A stretch of 64,000 bases of DNA from Zelonia costaricensis (lineage: Eukaryota > Euglenozoa > Kinetoplastea > Trypanosomatida > Trypanosomatidae). The position numbers were made by a program, and so were the translations under genes. Positions 52,234 to 62,251 of this stretch are shown here, piece after piece (position 1 is the stretch's first letter; every line of letters starts with the position of its first letter). The notes under the pieces were generated by a model, which saw only the letters and a list, made by a program, of their open reading frames with translations, made no database searches and had not been told where the DNA came from. The DNA is taken from contig JASAOO010003559.1 in assembly GCA_030849075.1 (NCBI GenBank), positions 102,470-166,469 of the forward strand, in the 5' to 3' direction.

Positions 52234-53570
52234 TGCCGCACGACAACTCTCTGGATTCCTTTTTGAGCACGTCGGTCTCAGTGCAGTCCTCATCCGTTGT
52301 CGCAGAGTAACCTCTCACCCCTCACATCGCCGCGCTGCAATGTCCGTCGTCGTGCGTGTTGTGGGAGAACGCAGTAGCGACTCATGAATAGACGGAGCTG
52401 CGTCGGTGACACTGTGCAACTGCCAAAGCTGCAAGGGTCGCTGTCGCGTTGCTCTTAGGTGTCGGCGCTGCTACCCGGGGACGGTGTCTCCCCTCCCCCC
52501 CCAAAAAAAAAAGTTGACGTCACAGCGCAATGTTGAAAGTGGAGCTCGGCGAAGCGAAAAGAAAAAGAAGCACGCTTCTGTGCCTCTCTTGTGTTCAGAG
52601 CCATGCCAGCGCAGGCACGCCCAAGAAGAAAATGATGATACCCTACTTTTCAAACTTCTCACGGATAACGAGCCTCACCTCCTCTTTCTCTCTCGCAAAA
52701 GAGAGGGAGAGGGTTTGGGGCCTCGCTCTGACCGATCAGCTTAGTAGCAATACGTATCGAGAATCTGACTTCACGTGCTGGGATCAGGACAGGCGCTCGC
52801 TTGCCGTGTGCGTCTTTTCCATCACGTCGGCCTCTCTGCCCTTCTTGTGGCGCTCAGGGAGCTCCTGATGCCGCACGACAACTCTCTGGATTCCTTTTTG
52901 AGCACGTCGGTCTCAGTGCAGTCCTCATCCGTTGTCGCAGAGTAACCTCTCGCCCCTCACATCGCCGCGCTGCAATCTCCGTCGTCGTGCGTGTTGTGGG
53001 AGAACGCAGTAGCGACTCATGAATAGACGGAGCTGCGTCGGTGACACTGTGCAACTGCCAAAGCTGCAAGGGTCGCTGTCGCGTTGCTCGTAGGTGTCGG
53101 CGCTGCTACCCGGGGACGGTGTCTCCCCCCAAAAAAAAAAAGTTGACGTCACAGCGCAATGTTGAAAGTGGAGCTAGGCGAAGCGAAAAGAAAAAGAAGC
53201 ACGCTTCTGTGCCTCTCTTGTGTTCAGAGCCATGCCAGCGCAGGCACGCCCAAGAAGAAAATGATGATACCCTACTTTTCAAACTTCTCACGGATAACGA
53301 GCCTCACCTCCTCTTTCTCTCTCGCAAAAGAGAGGGAGAGGGTTTGGGGCCTCGCTCTGACCGATCAGCTTAGTAGCAATACGTATCGAGAATCTGACTT
53401 CACGTGCTGGGATCAGGACAGGCGCTCGCTTGCCGTGTGCGTCTTTTCCATCACGTCGGCCTCTCTGCCCTTCTTGTCGCGCCCAGGGTGCTCCTGATGC
53501 CGCCACAACTCTCTGGATTCGTTGAGCACGTCAATCTCGGTGCAATCCTCATCCGTTGTGGGAGACTTCA
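52234..53570. repeat. ~630-bp tandem repeat, 2.1 copies
   Basis: Copy 1 (52234-52868, 635 bp) and copy 2 (52869-53497, 629 bp) are nearly identical. They differ by a few substitutions and by the length of a C/A homopolymer around 52492-52512 and 53126-53141. A partial, more divergent third copy begins at 53498 and fades by about 53570. The unit has a moderate GC content unlike the neighbouring genes. It contains an oligo-C/oligo-A stretch and a 112-residue open frame kept in both copies (52530-52868, 53159-53497), but without trypanosomatid-like codon use. It is not a recognised mobile element. Confidence 0.92.
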
Positions 53571-53854
53571 GTTTCGGACCACTTTCGGTGGTGGTGGTGG
53601 TGGTGTTTTCGACTGCTTCTGCTGCGGTTCAGAACACGAGAGCGTGGCGCGGCCCAGGAAGCCGTGTCGCGTGCGACCGTGGAAGCGCGAAAGAATGGTC
53701 CGACCTTTCCTTCTCATCCTTCCCCCTCCCCCAGCCCCCTTCGAACGGGTTTGAGCCGACCACGTCTGTGTGCTGTGCGAGAGCGCCTCGTTCTCGACGC
53801 GCCGTCTCATGTGTACTCCACACTGTATAGGTCTGCAAGATGCTCCATGCGCTG

Positions 53855-53875
53855 TCTCTCTCTCTCTCTCTCTCT
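53855..53875. repeat. (TC)10 microsatellite
   Basis: About ten TC dinucleotides on the sense strand. Such a run could also act as a polypyrimidine tract. Confidence 0.9.
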
Positions 53876-54407
53876 ACGCATGTGCAGAGTCCCCCGTCCT
53901 GTTTTGCGCGCAGTGAATTGTGCTTTGCCGTGCGTGCAAGGCGCTATTTCCGTCTCCTTGACACGCCCTCTCGTTGCGACGAGAACAGGCTCGGCCCCCG
54001 CAGCCCCCCCCCTTCCTCTCTCGGCATTGACGGAGAGAGGGAGTACCACAAAGAAGACCAACAAAGCAGATCTGCCTTAAGAGAAGAGAGAACGCCGTAA
54101 CAAGTGGCTCGAGCACGAGCGGGTTGAAGCACTGGGCTTTGGCTTCGTCTGAATCGCTCTCGCAAGCCCTTTTTTTCGTTACTTGGTGCAGGCCGGCCCT
54201 CACACCCCCAATCGTTGCGCTTCCCTTGTCTCCTCTCCCTACAACGTTTGATGTCTCTCTACCTCACCCGTTCTGCCACCCCCTGGTTGCGTGCCTGTGT
54301 GTGTGTGTCTGTGTGGTGTTGCACCTTCGGCACCGCATCCTTGCTTCGTGTGTCCTCTTGCGGTCTCACTCTTCACAATACAGAAGTAGTCGTGTCTTTC
54401 AAAGCTT

Positions 54408-54465
54408 TACCCTCCTCCCCCCTTTCACTCCTCCTCTCCCAAATACCCTAATCATTTCTTTGTAG
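54408..54465 (+). promoter_or_regulatory. Spliced-leader acceptor for the gene at 54575
   Basis: A C/T-rich stretch ends in TTTCTTTGTAG at 54455-54465, giving a 5' UTR of about 109 nt that is C-rich. Confidence 0.5.
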
Positions 54466-54574
54466 TTCGAGCTCCTGTACATCCCCCCCCCAATCCCGCC
54501 AATCAGTCACAGCAACAACAAGTCTGCGGTCGCACCCCTCTCTCTCCCCCCAGTTTTAACGACAGACCGTAAAG

Positions 54575-55960
54575 ATGACGCAGGTGGCCGCCTCCCAGCA
54601 GCCGGCGCCCATGTCGGAGCAGCAGCGTGTCCGCAAGAGCCGCAGTGGCGAGAACGCAGCGCGTGCGATTCTTGGCATGAACCCGGTGTATGAGGAGGCT
54701 GAGCAGCGCCACATCGTGGGCCGCTACCCGGCCCCTGGGCCTCGTAGCAACTACAGCTCGCCGGCCGAGTTCCTTGCCGGTCCGCGCCAGCCGCCGCGCA
54801 TGTCCTCAGGCATCCGCCGCAACCCGAACGCAAACAGCGACAGCGTGGGCCAGATGATGACGGACGAGTACTTCATGAGCCACGAGGCCGGCGCTGGCAA
54901 CCGCAGGGGCGGCGCGGCGCCGAAGAGCGACGCCGAGGCACCGGAGGCTGCCGCGTCGTACGGCGCGCCGGCAAAGCGCGGCGAGGGGGCGGCGCGCGAG
55001 AAGAAGAAGCGCGGCAACAACGCCGCCGGCTCCGGGGGCGCGATTCGCTACCGCGATGGCCTGGCGCACAACTGCAGCGTCACGGCCCCTGAGAAGGAGT
55101 GGCGCAGCGGCGTCAAGATGACGCACGCGCAGGAGGCGATGGACGCGCCGTACTTCGAGGATAACGACCCGCGCCCGCCGCGCGAGGCCGTTCCCGCCAC
55201 GGGCAAGCGCCGCGTTCCGCCGCCGGTGAAGGACGCCAAGCTGTTCGGCCAGGCGCCGCCGCCGAAGAAGAACGGCGAGGACGACGGCCCGAGCGACCTG
55301 CCGCCGTGCCGCAAGACGGCCAACAAGGCCAACGAGTCGGTCGACGTGCTGAACCTGTACTGCTACTCCGCCGACGAGCTCAACGAGGCGCCGGTGCCGA
55401 ACAAGCAGCTCGGCCCCCGCAAGTTCGTTGCGCCGGACATGCCGCCGGCAAAGCCTGTCGCCATCAAGCCGATCAACACGCCGGCGCGCCAGGAGCACGA
55501 CGTGCTCGGCACCGGCCGCTGGGGCGTCCCGGAGAAGCAGCAGCCGCGCGGCCTCGCCCGCGGCGCGTGCCGCCCGCCGCGTGACACGGCCAACCTCTTC
55601 GCCGGCGGCATCAAGCCGGCGCCGGAGGACGAGAAGAGCACGTCCGGCCCGCGCTCGTCGCGCCGCGTGGAGCCGTACCGCGCGAACAGCCGCAGCGGCA
55701 GCGCCAAGAAGCGCGAGGACCCCGTCTTCGACCCGGACTTCCACCCGAGCAAGCAGCTGTCCAAGAAGAACGCCGGCAGCCCGAACCTGCTCCGCTACTA
55801 CGACCCCTCCGTCGACCCGACACCGGCGCCGGGCCCGAAGCAGCCCGTGCCGCGCTCGAACCTGGAGTGCAAGACTGACGACTCCAACACGCCCAACCAC
55901 CGCGGCCGCGGGCGGGGCGAGTTCGCGATCAACTCCCGCTCCACTGTTGCGCTGGTCTAA
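54575..55960 (+). CDS. Basic, mostly disordered hypothetical protein, 461 aa
   Basis: I do not recognise this protein. It is clearly coding by extreme G/C third positions. The sequence is rich in Pro, Lys, Arg, Ala and Ser, is net basic, and lacks membrane helices or a signal peptide. Short conserved-looking blocks stand out from the low complexity: SGENAARAILGMNPVYEE near residue 25, SSGIRRNPNANSDSVGQMMTDEYFMSHEAG near 77-106, GLAHNCSVTAPEKEWRSGVKMTHAQEAMDAPYFED near 163-197, SVDVLNLYCYSADELNEAP near 256-274, and FDPDFHPSKQL near 387. Such islands in a disordered chain suggest linear binding motifs, for example of a cytoskeletal or RNA-binding scaffold, but this is a guess. The C-terminus has an RGRGRGE stretch. 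Confidence 0.78.
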   Translation: MTQVAASQQPAPMSEQQRVRKSRSGENAARAILGMNPVYEEAEQRHIVGRYPAPGPRSNYSSPAEFLAGPRQPPRMSSGIRRNPNANSDSVGQMMTDEYFMSHEAGAGNRRGGAAPKSDAEAPEAAASYGAPAKRGEGAAREKKKRGNNAAGSGGAIRYRDGLAHNCSVTAPEKEWRSGVKMTHAQEAMDAPYFEDNDPRPPREAVPATGKRRVPPPVKDAKLFGQAPPPKKNGEDDGPSDLPPCRKTANKANESVDVLNLYCYSADELNEAPVPNKQLGPRKFVAPDMPPAKPVAIKPINTPARQEHDVLGTGRWGVPEKQQPRGLARGACRPPRDTANLFAGGIKPAPEDEKSTSGPRSSRRVEPYRANSRSGSAKKREDPVFDPDFHPSKQLSKKNAGSPNLLRYYDPSVDPTPAPGPKQPVPRSNLECKTDDSNTPNHRGRGRGEFAINSRSTVALV

Positions 55961-58900
55961 GCGCATGATGCACACAGCGCGGCGTCGACGGCCCCGGGGG
56001 CGCGTCGCGGTTTGGTCGCAGTTGTGTGTGTGTGTGTGTTCGTTTGTTCTTTTTACCTCTTTGTTTCCCCCCCCCCCCCTTGTACCGTCACCATCTTCTC
56101 CTCTGTTTCTTTTTCACTTCATCGCTTCTTCCGTGGCGTCCGGTGGTGGAAGACTCTCTCTTTTTTCTTGTTTTTCTTTTTGCTGTATGCGTGTGTGTTT
56201 TATTTCTGGTCAGCGCGTGAGCTTTCCGTCCCCCTGTTCGTGGGCGGGCGTGGAGAGAGCCGCCGCTGTTCTTCGAGTGCAGCCTCTTCTCCTTGTCACC
56301 CTCTCCCCAGGCACTCTTGCGGCTTCTTTTCTTTTTGTTTTTTTTGGTCGCCACTCGCCTCGCCCCCTCCCATTACTACCACGAACGCCGCCCGTCCGAG
56401 CTTTTGTTTTTCCTTCTCAAAAAGGCCAGGTGACCTGGAGTGGGCCACACGCGAGTCGACCAGTGTGTGCCACACAGCCTACGCATGCTTGAGCACGCGG
56501 TCGCACGAATCCCGGCGCCTGCGCCACCACGCTTTCTGACTCTCCTCTCCGTCTTCCTCATTCCGTCCCGCTCCTCTCCAAGTGGGTGCGATCGATGCGG
56601 GCGGCGATGCGTCTGCGAGGTAGTGTCTATGTGTCTGTGTGTCTCTGTGTGTGTGTGAAGTGGCTGCGGTGCAGAGAAGAAAAGAAAAGCAGTGTCGCAA
56701 TGCCCCATTCAGCCACGGTTTTTCTGGGCAGTCTGTCATTGTCTCTGTTTTTTTTCCCCTTCTTTCTGGTTGACCTTTTCTCACTTTACGAACCTCCGCC
56801 GTAGCAATGCCCGTGACGTTCCTGTGGCCTGCCCAGCGCGCAGCAAGTGCGAGACGGAGAGGAGGCCGGTGTAGAGGAGCAGGAGAGGGTGGGCGTAGTT
56901 GTGAAACTCCTCTCCGCCTCTTCTTCTTCGTGCCCCGACGCCCCACCCCCTTCCCTTCTTAACTCACAACGTTGTCAGCGTACGAAGGGCGATCCGCAAA
57001 CATGATGCGCCGTTCTCGACCGGTGGACGAGCGGCTGCTCCGTGGTGCTGGTCGATCGTTCGCTGAAGCATATCTGTGCCGTTGTTTCCGTGTGCGTGAT
57101 GGCGTGCACATGTAGACGGTTGCGCCGGCGCCTGTTCTACGGGATGACGACTTCTGAGCCGCGCGTGTGCAAGCGGTAAAGGCATTTCGGAGGAGCTGCG
57201 CGGGTGCGGGCCGCGCCGACCTCGACCTGCCCGCTGCCTTCGTTTCTTGCACCTTCGCGAAGAGAAGGAAGAGGAGAATAAGGACCTCTGTGACAAGCAC
57301 TCTCGACAGGCCCAACTGTGCGTGCGGGCTGCTGTTGGAATGAGTCAAACCTCGCCAATTTGGTGGTCGGCGTGCGTTCTGGAAGTTGGCGTTGTGAGTG
57401 AAGAGAGGAGAAGCGAAAAATGAAAACAAAAGCGGCATGTGAGCTTCTCGCCTGCCAGCAGCAAAAAAAAAAAGAAGAGCAGAGAGAGGGCAGAGGAGGA
57501 GCAAAAAAAAAAAAGCGTTTCCTGTCGCGTTGACCTGGACTGGTCCATGTGTGTGTGTAGTGGATGACGCCCGTGTGCGGTTGGATTGTTCGAGTTTTCG
57601 ACTCCGTGTCGGCGTGTGTTTGCGAGGATGGGCTCGTGTTTTGTGTTTCATCTGTTGGTGCTCTGGCTTGCCTGCCCGTTTGCGTTCGCGTCACTGATTC
57701 TCCTCTACGCGAATTCAACGGAGGGGCAGGCGCGTGGGAGCGGCCCTCCTCATCCCTGTACTCGTCGACGACGTTTGTTTTTGGTTCCCCCCTCTCTCCA
57801 CTGTATCTCCGACAACGGTAGTGTGTCTGGGGCTCGCCTCTCCACTCCCTTGTCTCCTTCGTGAGCAATGGGACGTGGCAGGCGTGGCTCACGAGCGACG
57901 CTCGCATGTATGTGCTGTTTTCCTCCGTCAGGTCTTCGCAATTCGAGCACTTGCGTGGCTCTGTGTGAGAAGAGCTGGCGCGCGCGCTCCGCGGGACGCT
58001 TGGGAAAGCAGTGGCTCGTCGGATGTGGCCTCACATTCAGATCCGTACCACCGTCCCTCCGCAACTTCCCCCCTCCACCCCGGGGTGCGGGGCGGCGGTG
58101 CCACGTCCGTGTGTCTCCTTTTTCTCTGTCGTTATTGTGACAGCTGCGATGTGTATTGACACTCACTTTGCGAGCGCGTTGTTTGTCTTGAACGCCTGTG
58201 ACGCTGAGGTGTTGTGTTGTGGGCTTTGTCTGTTTCTGGCTGTCGTTGGACATGGTGGGTTTGGTCTGTCTCTTGTTGTTGTTTTATCCTGTACTGCGAA
58301 GCGGAGAGGACGGTCGAGAGCCCCCGTTCTCCCACCGCATCAAACGAGACGTACGGCACGTTATAGACGGATGTGCGAGCAAAATGGCCATGAGCGCCTG
58401 AGGGAGTCAAAGAACTACATCAGCGGCGGACGATGGAACGAAACTGGGGCCGTGGATAGTGTGCAGAGCGACAAGGAGAATGCACTTGCAGAGCGTTACC
58501 CAGACACCTCGATCCGCTTCCCCGCACACGCACACCTCCTCTACACCCACCTTCGACCCTCTTTGCCTTTCCCTACCAGACGAGGCGCGCGGCCTGAGCT
58601 ATTGCTGTGTCTCTGTCTATGCCGGCCTCTCGGCCTTCCCTCTCCGCGTGTAAGTGTGTGGTGGTGAGGTGCCCCTTCTTCTTCTTCGCCTGTCTGTTTC
58701 CCTTTCGTCCTTTTTGGTGGTTTTTTTTTTCAGAATGACTGGAGATGAAAAGCGGGAAGGATAAATCGCCCACCAAAGACGGCAAAAGAAGCACGCAAAC
58801 AAACAAAACCAAACGGCGAGCGCAGCAAGTGCGACCAACACACCCAAAAAAGGCGCGGTGACCGAGACGGGCCTCTCGATCGCAAGGCGACCCCCCGCCC

Positions 58901-59694
58901 TTCTCCCTCCTCCCTCCTCCTCGCTCCCAACACGGCGTCTTCGAGGACAGCAGCGGGCGACACGGTGTTTTGGGGAGAGAGGAAGAGACGTGCGGCGTCG
59001 CATCCGCGTAGCGGGGTATCTCTTCACCGCCTCCTCTTTCCCGTCGTTGCCCACTGCACTGGCAGTCGGTTGAACGAAAGTGATGAGCCTGCCCGGTGCC
59101 GATGCTTCACCGTAGCGCGTCACTTCGAGCACAAGCCAGGCACACCAGCCGCGACACTTGACATGCACCCCACTGCGCTGCGGAGGCAGACCTGGCCCTG
59201 CCCCGAAAAGACGTTGTGCAGAGGGGGTACGGGTCTGTATCCCCTTTGACTTTCTGGGTCTTGGCTACCCACATGACCTGAAGTTTCCACTCATCCTTGT
59301 GTGTGTCACCTATCCTTGTCCATGATGTGCGCTGTCACCACGCCAACCCGCGCCACACCTGAACTGAAACTCACACAAACTACTCCTGGAGCTCTCCGCC
59401 GCCACCACCACCCCCGACCCCTGAGCCCTGCCAGAGTCACGTCACTCTCAGCCGCCCCGCTCCCCCCTCCCCATCCTGCACAACCGAACCAATCCCTACC
59501 ACCTTAGACACCCCACGCATTTTTTTTGGTCGTTGTAGACACCCCTCGCGTTTCTCGTACCCTCTCCCTTCTCGTCTCTCTTTGCCCCACCCGCACCAGC
59601 TCCTGTTCTGCTTTTTTTTTTCTTGCGACACTCATCGACTCCGAAACAACACAGAAAACCCGTTCCTCGCCTTTCCGACTCCGCCTTGGCAAAC
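55961..59694. other. Intergenic region before the second KAP gene
   Basis: About 3.7 kb without a recognisable gene. It has T/C-rich sequence (56030-56420, with a C11 run near 56070), oligo-A tracts near 57463 and 57504, TG-rich sequence, and C/T-rich leader sequence from 59440 to 59650. Open frames are short and compositionally unlike the real genes. Confidence 0.7.
59600..59654 (+). promoter_or_regulatory. Candidate spliced-leader acceptor for the KAP gene at 59695
   Basis: A T/C tract with a T9 run (59612-59622) is followed, after about 30 bases, by the first AG in AACACAG at 59648-59654. The 5' UTR would be only about 40 nt. Confidence 0.45.
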
Positions 59695-60072
59695 ATGTTT
59701 CGCCTCGCGACCCGCCGCCTGGCCATCGGTGCCTACACGATGTTCATGATTGAGCAGAAGAACAACCCGAAGCTGAAGGGGCTGCAGGTCGCCGAGCGCG
59801 GCAAGATGACGTCGAAGCTGTACAACGCGCTCAGTCCCGCAGACAAGGCCGCGCTGCAGAAGCGCGCCGCCGCACAGCCGTCGCACACTCGCAAGGCAAA
59901 GGGGCCCAAGGCCTCGAAGGTGGAGAAGAAGAAGTCCGGTCCGCGTGCGCCGTCTGCGTACGCCAAGTTTGTCAAGGACAACATCGGCCGCTTTGAGAAG
60001 CTGCCGCACCGCGATCGCATGACGGCGGTTGCCAAGCTCTGGAAGCAGCAGAGCGCCCGCCAGCAGAAGTAG
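59695..60072 (+). CDS. Kinetoplast DNA-associated protein (KAP) type, HMG-like
   Basis: This 125-residue, strongly basic protein begins with MFRLATRRLAI, a short mitochondrial presequence like that of the gene at 25172. The first HMG-like half is at residues ~11-60 (AYTMFMIEQKNNPKLKGL, then ERGKMTSKLYNALSPADKAALQKRAA), followed by a Lys-rich linker (KAKGPKASKVEKKKSG). The second half is at ~82-120 (PSAYAKFVKDNIGRFEKLPHRDRMTAVAKLWKQQ), a good HMG-box pattern. It lacks the long Lys/Ala tail of its paralogue. The expected role is binding and compacting kinetoplast minicircle and maxicircle DNA in the single mitochondrion. The start is supported by the presequence and by a nearby upstream acceptor. 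Confidence 0.88.
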   Translation: MFRLATRRLAIGAYTMFMIEQKNNPKLKGLQVAERGKMTSKLYNALSPADKAALQKRAAAQPSHTRKAKGPKASKVEKKKSGPRAPSAYAKFVKDNIGRFEKLPHRDRMTAVAKLWKQQSARQQK

Positions 60073-60435
60073 TTGAGTCCCAGGGACTTGGCGGCCCACG
60101 TCGGCTGACATCGTGAACGTGGGGAAGCTGCGTCGGAGGCGGCGGCGCCGGTGGTGCGTGGCGTGAGAAAAGAAGGAGGTGCCTTTCAGCGAGAGGTCGT
60201 GACAGCCTTTCCACATCGCGTGTGTCGTGGAGCCCCTCCGTCCTTTGACCCCCTTCCCCACCCCTTCGAACGCTCTTTCTCTCCACCTGAGGGTGTTGGC
60301 TGGCGCGGCTTTGAGTTTCCATTGTTTTTCTCCCCCGTGGTTTTCTACGTGTCGGCCAGGTGTGTCTGTGTGTGCGTTCACTCCTCTCACTCCGCCCTGT
60401 ACGGTTCACGAAGAGCTCCTTCATAGACGGATGGC

Positions 60436-60461
<26 letters not shown>
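60436..60461. repeat. (TG)13 microsatellite
   Basis: Thirteen TG dinucleotides in the 3' flank of the KAP gene at 59695. Confidence 0.95.
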
Positions 60462-60467
<6 letters not shown>

Positions 60468-62147
60468 CGAGAGTGTGTCCCGTGGGTGCCTGTATGTGTA
60501 ATGGCGTGCTGCCTCTTCTCAACTGTCCACGCACCTAGAGACGCGCACGCACGTTTTCAGCCGCCTTGCGCTGACATCGACATGCTCCTTTTCTCCCTTT
60601 CTCGCTCACCCTCTGCGTTCCTTGTCTCAGGAGAGGACGACTTGCGCGGAAGCGCTGTTTTTGTCTAGGTTCGTGTCCAAGTCGAGGCTGCCGCGTCTAG
60701 AGGGAGAGCACACGCCTCGAGAAGAGAAGGAGGCAGATTGGCACCATGCGCATACAGCTTCGCCATTGGTCGTGCGTGCGTGGCGTCTGTACCGAACTGC
60801 GCACCCTGGCCCGTAGTGTGCCAGGTGCTTCACCGCCACCCTTTTGGTTCTTACTTTCGGGGTGCGCCGGGTTGCGCACCTCACGTGAGTACCTTCTCTG
60901 GTGAGGAAGCGAAGAAAGGAGAAGGAAGATGCGTTTTCACGCAGCGCGGCAACACGAGAAGTGCGTTGTGTACCCTGCGGCGGAGCCGGCGCAACAGGCA
61001 CAGATTTCAAACACCACGCAAGGCGGACACAATGCGTGGGAAGGCGACGGCGGTGACGAAGTGGCGTGCTCAGTACAAACCGCGGGAAATGCCGCTGCTT
61101 TCGACACCTACGACGCCCATCAACTCGTACGCGTCGCTTTTGTTTGGCTTGAAGCACCTGTTGTGCCCTCTTTCCCCGCCTCCCTCCCTCCGCCGCCCTC
61201 ATTATTTTGCTACTGTTCACCTTCGTGCTCCACCCCTGGTGTGCGTGGGTTGAGCTCAAGCCCGATGGAACGTGCGGTCGGCAAGGACAGCGATGGGTTG
61301 AGGTGACGCTTTGTTTTTCGTTTGTGCTCTGTTCGTTCCTCCCGCCCCGGCCTGTCTTCTCCTTCCCCCCTTCCTCATCCTGTGAAGAAGGTTGCGGAAA
61401 AGGCGTGGTGGGTGGGCGGATGCGAGAGCACTTTAGAGATGGCCCCACCCCCGTTCCGACTCCGTCAAGGACGAAGGCAAAAGGAGAAAAAAAAGCCAAG
61501 ACAGTGCTGCAGACCTCCCTCCCCGCTCCTCCGAACCGAAATGATTGCATACCCACACAAACGCACGCACACACACACACACGCGGGGCACAGCTCTCCG
61601 ATCGCGTGCTTTCTGCGAGGAGAAGGAAGCGAAGGGAGGTTGGGAGCGGCTGCTGGTCTGAGGTTTCTGTGTGGTGTGCTGAGTCCGAGCCGTCGACAGG
61701 GGTGCAGGGCCTGCGTCGAAGTTGCTAGCGTCATTCCTTCTTTTTAAAAGGGCACTTCTTACTGCGACACGCCGTCGGATGCTGTGTGCCACAGGTAACC
61801 AGGGGTGTGCAGGGCTCGCTCTGGGCACGCGCTATGCCAGCACTTTCCCCGCGCTCTCCTCTCGCATTCCACGCACACGTTCGCTTCAAGCAGACATTGG
61901 GTGAAGCTTCCTCTTCACTCACTGCAGCTCTGCACGCTCTCCTTGCGCTCCACACCTGGTTGTGGTCCTCTTCCCCACGAAGCGGCACCTGGACCCACCC
62001 AACCCCCTCCCGCGAGCGCCTCACCTCCCTCAGCGCCGGTGCGCTAGGGCCTGCCGCACCAGCTGGCACACACGCTTTTCCTCGCGTCAACATTTAGCCA
62101 GTTTCATAGAATAGATTCTGCTGTTCGGCCCTCATAGAGCGTACATA

Positions 62148-62170
62148 GGTTTCTTTTTTCTCGGACTAAG
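62148..62170 (+). promoter_or_regulatory. Candidate spliced-leader acceptor for the three-module KAP-type gene
   Basis: A short T/C tract (TTTCTTTTTTCTC) ends with ACTAAG at 62165-62170, giving a 5' UTR of about 81 nt. Confidence 0.45.
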
Positions 62171-62251
62171 AGAGAGGCACCCACCCCGTGTCGTCGACAC
62201 GCGGCACTGCTCACTCCTTTCCCCTTCCCCCACCCACGTACTCCTCAGCCA

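Larger units (their letters stand above)
50690..54574. other. Intergenic region with the 630-bp tandem unit
   Basis: About 3.9 kb without a recognisable gene. C/T-rich sequence (50930-51410) includes acceptor-like TTTTCTAG near 51158. Then come a CA repeat (51816-51833), the tandem 630-bp unit (52234 to ~53570), a TC repeat (53855-53875), and C/T-rich leader sequence before the gene at 54575. Confidence 0.7.
60073..62251. other. Intergenic region between the two KAP-type genes
   Basis: About 2.2 kb without a recognisable gene. It contains a TG microsatellite, an oligo-A tract near 61488, a CA run near 61567-61581 and a short T/C tract before the last gene. Confidence 0.7.

Noticed and set aside
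52406..53373. 110-112-codon frames repeated in both tandem units
   Set aside because: They are identical only because the DNA is duplicated. Codon use lacks the G/C third-position bias of real genes, and the product has no recognisable features.
54806..55975. 389-codon minus-strand frame opposite the disordered protein gene
   Set aside because: Arg/Val/Ala/Leu-rich shadow caused by extreme GC content. The + frame has a C/T leader, acceptor and start codon.
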